Position numbers and translations under genes: made by a program. From positions 1 to 20,917 of IMG/VR virus record IMGVR_UViG_3300009177_000132: DNA of 20,917 nucleotides; one strand, given 5' to 3'. Positions 5,728 to 11,711 of this stretch are shown here, one piece after another; the first letter of the stretch is position 1, and each line of letters begins with the position of its first letter. Under the pieces are notes generated by a model. The model was not told the DNA's origin and did not search any database. It worked only from the letters and a program-made list of their open reading frames with translations. This stretch comes from a virus.

Positions 5728-6024
5728 ATGGAAGATGTCCTGGGACGGTTTTATCTCGAAGCATCCGAGACAACGCGCGCTTGCGAGCTAAACCAGCAGC
5801 AGTATGATGGCTATACTCCGGATCAACTGCGGACAGAGCTTGAAGCGATTGCATCGAAGCAGGTTAAGGAATGGGATGCGTTCAGTTCGCCCTTCGTTCC
5901 GGATTCGCCCACGGTCGATGGAATCCGTAAGATTGTCGACAATTGCGTAACCTGCCTTGCGAAGTTCCGCGCCGCAGTCAACCCGGTTCTGCCGGACTGG
6001 CCGAGAGAAAGCGGCGGCAAGTGA
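5728..6024 (+). CDS. Hypothetical helical protein
   Basis: 98 residues, starting MEDVLGRFYLEASETTRACE. AAAGGAG sits seven bases before the ATG, so the longer upstream frame is rejected. The predicted fold is mostly helical with two Cys close together (VDNCVTCLAKF). No family is recognised. The stop overlaps the next GTG (GTGA). The 14-base stretch AAAGGAGAATCAAC before this gene recurs before the gene at 11264. Confidence 0.65.
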   Translation: MEDVLGRFYLEASETTRACELNQQQYDGYTPDQLRTELEAIASKQVKEWDAFSSPFVPDSPTVDGIRKIVDNCVTCLAKFRAAVNPVLPDWPRESGGK

Positions 6025-6410
6025 GCTTCCTCAGCGTTCTCAAGAAAATAGGTTCAGTCGCTATCGGCATCGAGCATATCGCGGTGCCCATCATCAGCGC
6101 GGCTGATCCTGCCGTTGCGCCATTCCTGGCCAAGCTCGACGGGTGGTTGGCGCGCACACAAACGGCGGTTCAATCGGCAGAGCTTACGTTCACCGATGCC
6201 AAGGCGGGTGGGCTGAAGCAATCCGCCGTGATTCAGGATTTCGAGAACGGCCTACAAACGGCGCAGGATGCGCTGGCGGTAATGGGAAAGACGATCCAGT
6301 ACGATAAAGCCTTGTACGAGAAGGTGATCGCGGATTTCGTTACGGCCTATTCGGATGCGGCGGCATTCAAGGCGGCATGGAAGATTGTGGATTTACCGCC
6401 CGCGCAATGA
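6021..6410 (+). CDS. Hypothetical protein with a hydrophobic N-terminus
   Basis: 129 residues starting at GTG 6021, overlapping the previous stop. The first 40 residues are amphipathic to hydrophobic (FLSVLKKIGSVAIGIEHIAV). The rest is helical and Ala-rich, with coiled-coil character (FENGLQTAQDALAVMGKTIQ). It directly precedes the lysozyme-like gene with an ATGA overlap, so a lysis-partner role was considered. It has no clear membrane helix beyond the N-terminus and is not a typical holin. Confidence 0.6.
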   Translation: MSFLSVLKKIGSVAIGIEHIAVPIISAADPAVAPFLAKLDGWLARTQTAVQSAELTFTDAKAGGLKQSAVIQDFENGLQTAQDALAVMGKTIQYDKALYEKVIADFVTAYSDAAAFKAAWKIVDLPPAQ

Positions 6411-6832
6411 GCGATCTTATCTCGCGGATAACAAACGCAATATTCCGGCAGGAAGGTGAATCGTCCACGATGCCAAATCCTGGGAATTTGCGCGATGCGC
6501 CATGGTTTCCAAAGGGGCTGCAAGGAAGGCGTTACTACCCGGTTGATCCAAATACGGCCAATATCGTCCCCGAGTTTCTGAAGTATTCCAGCAGTGGCGG
6601 ATTCTGGGTGCCCCGTAGCAGGGCCGAGGGCATCGCAGGCGCGGCTCACGTGGTGGCGCTGCATATTGCCAAGGGGGAGAGCTTGCGAGAGCTTATCTCC
6701 AGCTGGGCCCCACCGAGTGAGAATCAAACTGAAATTTACATCAAGAATGTTGCCGCATGGGCTGGTATTCCAAATACAAATCTACCCCTATGGTGTTACA
6801 TCGAAAACGATGGCCCTTCGCAAACTTCCTAA
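6407..6832 (+). CDS. Lysozyme-like peptidoglycan hydrolase (putative)
   Basis: 141 residues. The start IFRQEGESSTMPNPGNLR, with Glu near 16 and NPGNLR at 24-29, matches the E-G...N-PGN-R pattern of a family of phage virion or lysis proteins with a lysozyme-like fold. The second half carries SWAPPSENQTEIYIKNVAAW (99-118), also typical of that family. Glu 16 would be the catalytic acid. There is no signal peptide, so export would need a holin or the virion. It is coupled by ATGA to the preceding gene and overlapped for 23 bases by the HNH gene. Placement in the early operon, far from the head genes, is unusual for a lysis gene. Confidence 0.6.
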   Translation: MSDLISRITNAIFRQEGESSTMPNPGNLRDAPWFPKGLQGRRYYPVDPNTANIVPEFLKYSSSGGFWVPRSRAEGIAGAAHVVALHIAKGESLRELISSWAPPSENQTEIYIKNVAAWAGIPNTNLPLWCYIENDGPSQTS

Positions 6833-7319
6833 TCAAGCAGGCCGCAGATACGGACGGCTGACAGTTATCGCGCCCGCTCCTAAGCGCGGGTATGACTACA
6901 TGTGGAAATGCTTATGCGATTGCGGCGAAACTCGCATTGTCATTGAATCCAATCTAGTTAGGGGCCATACGCAATCCTGTGGATGCGCCACCAAGGAATC
7001 CATAATCTCAAGATCGACTACCCACGGTCTGTCCAAGCTTCCAGAATATCGCGTGTGGAAGCGCATGAAGCGGCGTTGTTTCGAAGCAAATCACATCGCC
7101 TATAAGCATTACGGAGGGCGTGGCATTACGATGCATCCCGAATGGGTTACATCGTTTCCGACGTTCTTCTATGAACTTGGCCCCAGACCCACGCCCAAAC
7201 ATGAGATTGAGCGTATCGACAACGAAGGCAATTATGGGCCGGGGAACTGCAAGTGGGCCACTCACCAAGAGCAGATGCTCAACACTCGCAGGAGTAAAAA
7301 GAATCGTATCCCGGTTTAG
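6810..7319 (+). CDS. HNH-type homing-like endonuclease
   Basis: 169 residues from the ATG at 6810; the much longer frame is a shadow over the lysozyme-like gene. An N-terminal GRRYGRLTVI strand leads to a zinc-binding CLCDCG (34-39) paired with SCGC (56-59). The C-terminal part has YGGRGI (101-106), GPRP, and the core RIDNEGNYGPGNCKWAT (135-151) seen in phage HNH endonucleases. Such genes are often selfish elements cutting sites in related phages. It ends the rightward operon, overlaps its neighbour and faces the minus-strand cluster. Confidence 0.8.
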   Translation: MALRKLPNQAGRRYGRLTVIAPAPKRGYDYMWKCLCDCGETRIVIESNLVRGHTQSCGCATKESIISRSTTHGLSKLPEYRVWKRMKRRCFEANHIAYKHYGGRGITMHPEWVTSFPTFFYELGPRPTPKHEIERIDNEGNYGPGNCKWATHQEQMLNTRRSKKNRIPV

Positions 7320-7349
7320 GATGCCCGCTTTGGTGCCTAGCGCGCGATT

Positions 7350-7514
7350 CTAGGGCTTGTAGGCCCACTGCCGATCCTCGCAGCAGGAAGGGCATTCGCA
7401 ATGGCGCGTACAGCGCATAAAGCGCAAGCAGATTAAGCCGTTGCATGTCTCATCATTCGGGCAATCCGAAGGCGAGAAGTTAACATCATCGATGAAATCT
7501 TCAAGATCGCTCAT
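7350..7514 (-). CDS. 54-residue Cys-rich protein
   Basis: The reading frame starts MSDLEDFIDDVNFSPSDCPN and ends with the TAG at 7350-7352. It carries nine Cys, mostly in the second half (CNGLICLRFMRCTRHCECPS, then CC), an arrangement suited to one or two zinc ions. The first third is acidic. It is the last gene of the leftward cluster, only four bases after the previous stop. No family is recognised. Confidence 0.55.
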   Translation of the reverse strand: MSDLEDFIDDVNFSPSDCPNDETCNGLICLRFMRCTRHCECPSCCEDRQWAYKP

Positions 7515-7518
7515 CGCG

Positions 7519-7596
7519 CTACCGCCACGCTCGTTTGAAGCAAGCCAGGATCAGGAGGAAGGCGGCGAGGATGAGGCAGCAAGCGGCGAAGGTCAT
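7519..7596 (-). CDS. 25-residue single-helix membrane peptide
   Basis: MTFAACCLILAAFLLILACF followed by KRAWR. Residues 3-20 are a hydrophobic helix with three Cys, then a basic tail that would stay in the cytoplasm. Its ATG overlaps the preceding stop (ATGA). Very short, but coupling and composition support translation. Function unknown. Confidence 0.5.
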   Translation of the reverse strand: MTFAACCLILAAFLLILACFKRAWR

Positions 7597-7799
7597 GCGC
7601 GAACCTCCCGCGAGGCTTCATATTCGGCCTGATCTTGTATTTCCTGGCCGTCTCCGGTGTCGCCACGCTCCCTACATACGCGTCCATGGAGTTCCTGCAA
7701 GACATCCTGCAGGTGGGCGCGTGTGGCCCCTATTGAGCGGTCGCTATGCACTGCGTGAAGTTCCGTAAGTAGGCGTAGATACAGCCAGTAGTCATTCAT
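7593..7799 (-). CDS. Small hypothetical helical protein
   Basis: 68 residues, starting MNDYWLYLRLLTELHAVHSD. It is helical with mixed charge. Both the start and the stop are ATGA overlaps with neighbours, so it is a member of the leftward cluster. No domain is recognised. Confidence 0.6.
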   Translation of the reverse strand: MNDYWLYLRLLTELHAVHSDRSIGATRAHLQDVLQELHGRVCRERGDTGDGQEIQDQAEYEASREVRA

Positions 7800-7930
7800 G
7801 CACTTTTCCCCTTCTCGCTCGTGGCGTATTTCTTGGGCAACTGCTTGCCTAGCCTACAGTTGCAAGCTGGACAGCACTTCGGGCATTCGACGCGCGGGAC
7901 CCAGGAGTAGGCGCAGCGGGGGCACTGCAT
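7796..7930 (-). CDS. 44-residue zinc-ribbon protein
   Basis: MQCPRCAYSWVPRVECPKCC followed by PACNCRLGKQLPKK and a charged tail. CPRC and CPKC about ten residues apart form a classic zinc ribbon, with more Cys directly after. The ATG at 7930 overlaps the TAA of the preceding gene and the stop overlaps the next ATG. Possibly a nucleic-acid or protein interaction module; function unknown. Confidence 0.6.
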   Translation of the reverse strand: MQCPRCAYSWVPRVECPKCCPACNCRLGKQLPKKYATSEKGKSA

Positions 7931-8172
7931 TACATCACGCTCCCTTGACTCGGCAGCACTTCTACTGCTTCCCACTTCGCATCGATCAGCGTGGGAGATT
8001 CACGATCCAGCAGCAGCGCTTGCGCCCATGCCTGCTCTTTACTGTCGGCAATCCATGCCTGAGTCTCGGGACCCGTGACCGGATTGGATGTTCCGGGCTC
8101 AAGCTTGCTCATCGTCAAGAATCTATCGGTGCCCTTGAGCCGAACTGCGAAGTAAGCCATTGTGTTTGCCAT
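7930..8172 (-). CDS. Small hypothetical protein
   Basis: 80 residues, starting MANTMAYFAVRLKGTDRFLT. GGGAGG lies seven bases before the ATG at 8172. It appears to be a compact alpha/beta protein: N-terminal strands (YFAVRLKGTDRFL), then a helix (SKEQAWAQALLLD), then a last strand (AKWEAVEVLP). No family is recognised. This is the best-supported gene of the leftward cluster. Confidence 0.7.
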   Translation of the reverse strand: MANTMAYFAVRLKGTDRFLTMSKLEPGTSNPVTGPETQAWIADSKEQAWAQALLLDRESPTLIDAKWEAVEVLPSQGSVM

Positions 8173-8190
8173 GTGTGCCTCCCTAAGCTG

Positions 8191-8298
8191 CTAGATCGAA
8201 GTTCCCGACATCGCCAACGTGGCCAGCGCCACAAGAACGCAAGCCCCGAAGATAATCAATATCGCCATTCCCGCTGCGTCTTTTTGTGTTTTGCTCAT
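8191..8298 (-). CDS. 35-residue single-helix membrane peptide, first gene of the leftward cluster
   Basis: MSKTQKDAAGMAILIIFGAC followed by VLVALATLAMSGTSI. Residues 10-29 are a hydrophobic helix after a short basic and polar start, so the N-terminus should be cytoplasmic. There is no good ribosome binding site. The predicted transcription start from the promoter at 8305-8333 coincides with the ATG. Holin-like or exclusion peptides have this shape, but no assignment is possible. Confidence 0.5.
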   Translation of the reverse strand: MSKTQKDAAGMAILIIFGACVLVALATLAMSGTSI

Positions 8299-8304
8299 AC
8301 ACTC

Positions 8305-8333
8305 ACTCTACATCATCATGATGATGAGTGCAA
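8305..8333 (-). promoter_or_regulatory. Leftward promoter with an operator as its spacer
   Basis: On the minus strand TTGCAC (8333-8328), a 17-base spacer and TAGAGT (8310-8305; 4 of 6 matches). The -10 ends six bases before the ATG at 8298. The spacer is almost exactly the 16-base palindrome at 8311-8326. The -35 match is poor, so the promoter is inferred mainly from spacing and context. Confidence 0.4.
8311..8326. promoter_or_regulatory. Perfect 16-base palindrome, probable operator
   Basis: CATCATCATGATGATG is its own reverse complement, flanked by CACT at 8304-8307 and AGTG at 8327-8330, which extend the symmetry with a three-base offset. It sits between divergent genes starting at 8298 (minus) and 8435 (plus), inside a putative promoter spacer. 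It is a likely repressor or activator site; no protein is assigned. Confidence 0.5.
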
Positions 8334-8434
8334 GAGAATAATGCTATTCCCGCAAAGATTTGTTGAACAGAAGGCGAAAGTCAAGGAAAAACGCTACAAA
8401 TGTTGATTTTCTGATAAAGTAGCCTCAAGTAGCT

Positions 8435-8896
8435 ATGAATCATCAACCGAAAGGTTTGCGCTTAGGGGGCCGTAAGAAAGGTGTGCCGAATCGCTCAACG
8501 GCTACCATCAAAGAGCGCTTAAGGCGCATGGGATGCGATTATATCGGGTACCTCGCAAGCACTGTAAACAACGAAGTTACTTGCGGAGTTTGCAGGGGTA
8601 AGGGGAAAACTCAGTTTCAGCCAGCTAACGGCGATACTAGCCCTAAAGAGCGTACATGCCAATCCTGCTGGGGATCAGGCTTAGAGCGCCTAGCGCCCAA
8701 AGAACGCGCCTGGGCTGCCGGAGAATTAATGCAGTATTGCGAGTCCAAGCTCAAGCAGGTCGATCACACCTCAAGCGACGGTAGCAACCGTCCTATCTGG
8801 GTGGTGAACGTCGCGCAAGAGGTGAAACAGCCGCAAGCGATAGATACGAAAGCACATCCGCGCGTGTTGGATGTGCCTAAGGATGAGATACAGTAA
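8435..8896 (+). CDS. Probable terminase small subunit with a DnaJ-like zinc motif
   Basis: 153 residues. The N-terminus LRLGGRKKGVPNRST is the basic G-R-K-G-x-P-N-x-T lead-in common in phage small terminases and related packaging proteins. A segment further on (ERAWAAGELMQYCESKLKQV, 90-109) matches the conserved helix of that group. Inserted between them are CGVCRGKGKT (50-59) and CQSCWGSG (75-82), a paired CxxCxGxG unit like a DnaJ zinc finger. The position upstream of the large terminase fits, although two rightward genes and one leftward gene intervene. Small terminases bind the packaging site and feed the large subunit. The assignment is moderate. Confidence 0.5.
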   Translation: MNHQPKGLRLGGRKKGVPNRSTATIKERLRRMGCDYIGYLASTVNNEVTCGVCRGKGKTQFQPANGDTSPKERTCQSCWGSGLERLAPKERAWAAGELMQYCESKLKQVDHTSSDGSNRPIWVVNVAQEVKQPQAIDTKAHPRVLDVPKDEIQ

Positions 8897-8983
8897 TTTC
8901 CTTGAAGAAATAGCCCCCCTACCCCCCAAGCAGGTTTGCGCCTGGAGCGTGTCCTTTCGGAGCACTCTTAGCCTCTCCCGCTC

Positions 8984-9007
8984 GCCTTGGGTCATTCACC
9001 CCAAGGC
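8984..9007. terminator. Convergent-gene hairpin
   Basis: GCCTTGGG and CCCAAGGC form a perfect eight-pair stem with an eight-base loop. It lies between the end of the rightward gene at 8896 and the end of the leftward gene at 9021. No T-run follows on either strand, so it may be a processing or pausing element rather than a classical terminator. Confidence 0.35.
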
Positions 9008-9020
9008 TCTCGCGGCGGCC

Positions 9021-9284
9021 TTAGGGATTTCGCTCGCGGCCTTCGTTGCGCGCTTGCGGCCTATCAGTAACATCGGCGTCCACGGGTGAACCTTCCGACG
9101 AGGTGAGTAGGGCTTGTATATCCGCGATTGGATCGGTTTTGGCAATCCAATGGCGCATATAGATCTTGACGATCTCAGCCTCATGCTTCTCCCAGACGTA
9201 GTTGAGTAGGTCGCTTGCGATGCCTACGCAGTCAGCGTCCTTAGGGTCGTTCGGTACGATCTTGAATGGTCTTGTGTTACGCAC
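9021..9284 (-). CDS. Hypothetical protein, single leftward gene
   Basis: 87 residues from a GTG at 9284 with CCAGGAG seven bases upstream. It begins MRNTRPFKIVPNDPKDADCV, continues with a helical middle (ASDLLNYVWEKHEAEIVKIY) and ends in a disordered, charged tail. No domain is recognised. It is alone on the minus strand between the probable small terminase and the large terminase, which marks it as an inserted accessory gene (moron-like). Confidence 0.6.
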   Translation of the reverse strand: MRNTRPFKIVPNDPKDADCVGIASDLLNYVWEKHEAEIVKIYMRHWIAKTDPIADIQALLTSSEGSPVDADVTDRPQARNEGRERNP

Positions 9285-9339
9285 TCAGTACTCCTGGCCC
9301 ACTCAGGCGGGGCAGGCCGCAGCCATGCCCCTGATGAGT

Positions 9340-9356
9340 GTGCACTACCAGTGTAC
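9340..9356. promoter_or_regulatory. Imperfect inverted repeat overlapping a promoter
   Basis: GTGCACT-ACC-AGTGTAC: arms of seven with six matches, centred between the leftward gene at 9284 and the rightward gene at 9387. The right arm overlaps the putative -35 box at 9352-9357. A plausible operator. Confidence 0.4.
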
Positions 9357-9380
9357 AACGCGCGTCAAGTGGCGTATGAT
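9352..9380 (+). promoter_or_regulatory. Rightward promoter ahead of a small membrane gene
   Basis: TGTACA at 9352-9357 (4 of 6), a 17-base spacer and TATGAT at 9375-9380 (5 of 6). The -10 ends six bases before the ATG at 9387, giving a leaderless message if used. It could also read on into the late genes. Confidence 0.5.
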
Positions 9381-9386
9381 TCCATC

Positions 9387-9500
9387 ATGCTATTCCACTC
9401 ACCACGTAGGCGCGCATGGTTAGGCGGCATAGAGTACATCCCTGTCGCGCTGGGCCTTACGATGATCGCAATCATGCTATGGATGGCATATAGGGGCTGA
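9387..9500 (+). CDS. 37-residue membrane peptide
   Basis: MLFHSPRRRAWLGGIEYIPV followed by ALGLTMIAIMLWMAYRG. A basic N-terminal patch (RRR) precedes a hydrophobic helix from about residue 18 to 35, predicting an N-in orientation. There is no ribosome binding site and the ATG coincides with the expected transcription start. Function unknown; the small size and helix fit a holin-like or membrane-modifying peptide. Confidence 0.45.
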   Translation: MLFHSPRRRAWLGGIEYIPVALGLTMIAIMLWMAYRG

Positions 9501-9652
9501 AAACGCTATTGACGCGATGCCAAACCAAAACCCAGATCGATCCGACCCCACCCGGGTGCGGCAGGGGGTCACTCCCCTCACATTCGCGCTCGATTTTCCA
9601 CGCCATACCAATAGAAAATTTCGATTTCAGGGAAAGGTGCTAAGTTTTTAGC

Positions 9653-9832
9653 ATGCGGATCAAGATATTCATCGAAATTGGGGAAGATCGGGTCGAATTT
9701 GAGTTTCGCGTCGGCGGAGTAGACCTCGGCTTGCTCAATTCCAACCCGGAGCGTTTCTATCACGATTACATTGAGCCGACTGGTGTTATGGCTACCAACG
9801 GCCTAGCGGAAAAGCGCCGCGCGAGAAATTAG
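9653..9832 (+). CDS. Small hypothetical protein upstream of the large terminase
   Basis: 59 residues, starting MRIKIFIEIGEDRVEFEFRV, with alternating beta-strand character and then FYHDYIEPTGVMATNGLAEK and a basic end. The TAG ends one base before the terminase ATG. GGGAAAGG is about 14 bases upstream, and a GCTAA/TTAGC hairpin (9639-9652) sits directly before the start. The opposite strand also has an open frame here (9578-9763). The plus strand is preferred because of continuity with the terminase. Confidence 0.5.
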   Translation: MRIKIFIEIGEDRVEFEFRVGGVDLGLLNSNPERFYHDYIEPTGVMATNGLAEKRRARN

Positions 9833-9833
9833 C

Positions 9834-11150
9834 ATGCCCCAGATCCCCGTGGATATTCATCCAAAATTCCTGCCTTTGCTACAAGTTAGACATAGCTTTG
9901 CGAATATCTACGGAGGTCGTGGCGGGATGAAATCGGAGCAGACGCATAAGGTAGCCCTGCTCGATGCGATCCAGCGGCCTATCCGCACCTGCTGCGCGCG
10001 GGAAACGATGGCATCCATTCGGGATAGCTCGCACAAGCTGCTGGCCGATTGCATTTATGAGCACGGGATGGCGATTTCGCAGAACGGGCCGTATGAGGTG
10101 CAGGAATCGCGCATTTTGCGCAAGGAAAAAGACATTGCCGTCTCTGAATTTATCTTCATCGGCATCCGGGAGAACGTCCGCGACAGTAAATCGTTAAAAG
10201 GAATTAATAGAACGATCATCGAGGAAGCGGCGAAAGTCAGCCAGGATTCGCTTGATGTATTCGTGCCTACAGTGATGCGTACCGAGGGGGCCCAGATGTG
10301 GTTTATCTGGAATCCTGAGTATACATCAGACCCGGTGTACAAGATGTTCATGCTCAAGCCGCCGTCGAATACGATTCACATCCACACGAACTATTTGGAA
10401 AATCCCTGGTTGCCGGAAACCATGCGCGTGCTCGCGGAGGATTGCCGCTTGTCAGACCCGGCCAAGTATGCCCATATCTGGATGGGCGAGCCTGGATCGA
10501 ATGTAGAGGGCGCGATCTTCGCGGCGGAGCTCCAGCAGGCTACAGACGAAGGAAGGATTTGTCAGGTGCCCTATGATCGATCAAAACCCGTGGATACGGC
10601 TTGGGATCTCGGATATGGAGATAAAACGGCTATCTGGTTCGTGCAGGCATATGGAGGATTTTATAACTTTATTGACTACCTGGAAGGCGAAGGAAGAACC
10701 ATCGCCGACTACCTCATCGACCTCCAGAACAAACAGTACCTCTACGGACTAGACTTCGTTCCACATGACGCTGTGGACGCCATTGTTCACCAGAAACTAG
10801 CCGCTACCAAGGAAAAGTCCATCGAGATGCTCATGCGTGCCGCAGGCCGAAAAGTGCGCGTCATCCCGAAGCTCCATAAGATCCACGGCATTAATGCCGC
10901 CCGTACGTTCTTTTCCCAATGCCGCTTCGATGAGCGTAAATGCGCCGATGGCATTCAGGCGCTCCGGCATTATCAGTGGGGGCCGCTCAACGAGCACGGC
11001 GTCACCAAGCGCGATCCCCTGCACAATTGGGCATCCCACGCCGCCGATGCGTTCCGAGGCGCGGCGCTGGCGATCAAGGAGCCCAAGCCCAAGAATCAGG
11101 ATAAGCCGCTCTACGAGCCCACCCGAAAGGTGTACGCGCCGTTTGCATAG
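9834..11150 (+). CDS. terL: Terminase large subunit (PBSX-like, Terminase_3 type)
   Basis: 438 residues. The ATPase domain has the Walker A-like GGRGGMKS at 27-34, Walker B TIIEEA at 127-132 with two acidic residues, and WFIWNP at 156-161 as the coupling motif. The RNase H-like nuclease domain has AWDLGYGDKT at 256-265 (first catalytic Asp about 258), PHDAVD at about 310-315, and HAADAFR at 402-408 (last catalytic Asp 405). All expected metal ligands are present. It cuts concatemeric DNA and pumps it into the procapsid through the portal. The large subunit opens the late module. Length fits the PBSX/SPP1 group rather than the P22 gp2 type, so the packaging enzyme and the head genes may have different origins. 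Confidence 0.93.
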   Translation: MPQIPVDIHPKFLPLLQVRHSFANIYGGRGGMKSEQTHKVALLDAIQRPIRTCCARETMASIRDSSHKLLADCIYEHGMAISQNGPYEVQESRILRKEKDIAVSEFIFIGIRENVRDSKSLKGINRTIIEEAAKVSQDSLDVFVPTVMRTEGAQMWFIWNPEYTSDPVYKMFMLKPPSNTIHIHTNYLENPWLPETMRVLAEDCRLSDPAKYAHIWMGEPGSNVEGAIFAAELQQATDEGRICQVPYDRSKPVDTAWDLGYGDKTAIWFVQAYGGFYNFIDYLEGEGRTIADYLIDLQNKQYLYGLDFVPHDAVDAIVHQKLAATKEKSIEMLMRAAGRKVRVIPKLHKIHGINAARTFFSQCRFDERKCADGIQALRHYQWGPLNEHGVTKRDPLHNWASHAADAFRGAALAIKEPKPKNQDKPLYEPTRKVYAPFA

Positions 11151-11192
11151 AATGAGTCATGCCCCTTATCGCCTCCACCTTCACAATAGTGG

Positions 11193-11223
11193 TTGCAATC
11201 CTGGTGGCAACTCGCTGTATAAT
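11193..11223 (+). promoter_or_regulatory. Possible late-module promoter
   Basis: TTGCAA at 11193-11198 and a perfect TATAAT at 11218-11223, but with a long 19-base spacer. It lies about 40 bases before the ATG at 11264, which has AAAGGAG upstream. If this ATG is the true start, the promoter would be correctly placed. Confidence 0.35.
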
Positions 11224-11263
11224 CAATCGACTCGACCGAATAGCAAAAGGAGAATCAACCCTT

Positions 11264-11476
11264 ATGGCTGGAGTATCCGACGTACAAAGCGCACAGACTA
11301 CCCTGCATGACGATCTGGTGGCCGAAAACGGCCTAATTAAGCAACTACTCACCGCCTTCGCCGCTGGCAACCTTACACCTGCGCAGGCGCAAGCGCTGGT
11401 CGATCAGATGAACGCCGATGACGCGGATGCGAAATCGAATGTAGCGGCGATCACTGCGGCATTGCCCGCCGCGTAA
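11264..11476 (+). CDS. Small coiled-coil protein
   Basis: 70 residues starting MAGVSDVQSAQTTLHDDLVA. AAAGGAG is 11 bases before the ATG. The body (LIKQLLTAFAAGNLTPAQAQ, then ALVDQMNADDADAK) matches a common type of small phage protein with an Ala-rich coiled coil. An in-frame ATG at 11159 would add 35 residues containing a hydrophobic segment (STFTIVVAILVATRCII), making a membrane-anchored form of 105 residues. Both starts are possible; the ribosome binding site favours the shorter one. Function unknown. Confidence 0.6.
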   Translation: MAGVSDVQSAQTTLHDDLVAENGLIKQLLTAFAAGNLTPAQAQALVDQMNADDADAKSNVAAITAALPAA

Positions 11477-11480
11477 TATT

Positions 11481-11711
11481 ATGATCGTTCTTTGGTCTGG
11501 CGATATCGTGCGGGTGGCCCCATTGGGGACGCAGCACGTCGTCACGAGCAACATGGAGTACTCGCCAGATAATTACATGGTGCCGATATTTCCGCTAACG
11601 CCCAAGGGCGAGAATCAAGTCGCGCTTTCTCGCCTCTATAATGATCCCCTGGATCTGGCGTTCCTTAACCAACCCGAGGAGCGCGAAAGAATGGAGATGC
11701 TGTTTCCATGA
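11481..11711 (+). CDS. Small hypothetical protein in the late module
   Basis: 76 residues, starting MIVLWSGDIVRVAPLGTQHV. The first half looks like a small beta barrel. The second half ends in a Glu/Arg helix (QPEERERMEMLFP). No clear ribosome binding site precedes the ATG, four bases after the previous stop, so translation may be coupled. The stop overlaps the next ATG. Function unknown. Confidence 0.6.
   Translation: MIVLWSGDIVRVAPLGTQHVVTSNMEYSPDNYMVPIFPLTPKGENQVALSRLYNDPLDLAFLNQPEERERMEMLFP

Noticed and set aside
8771-8995. 74-residue minus-strand frame starting MTQGERERLR
   Set aside because: It overlaps the probable small terminase for about 125 bases, starts inside a hairpin loop and has a poor composition (runs of Arg and Leu).
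9517-9651. 44-residue plus-strand frame starting MPNQNPDRSD
   Set aside because: No ribosome binding site, weak codon pattern and GC-hairpin content. The region is more easily read as intergenic.
9578-9763. 61-residue minus-strand frame starting MIETLRVGIE
   Set aside because: It is antisense to the small gene directly before the terminase, has no ribosome binding site or promoter, and would stand alone.
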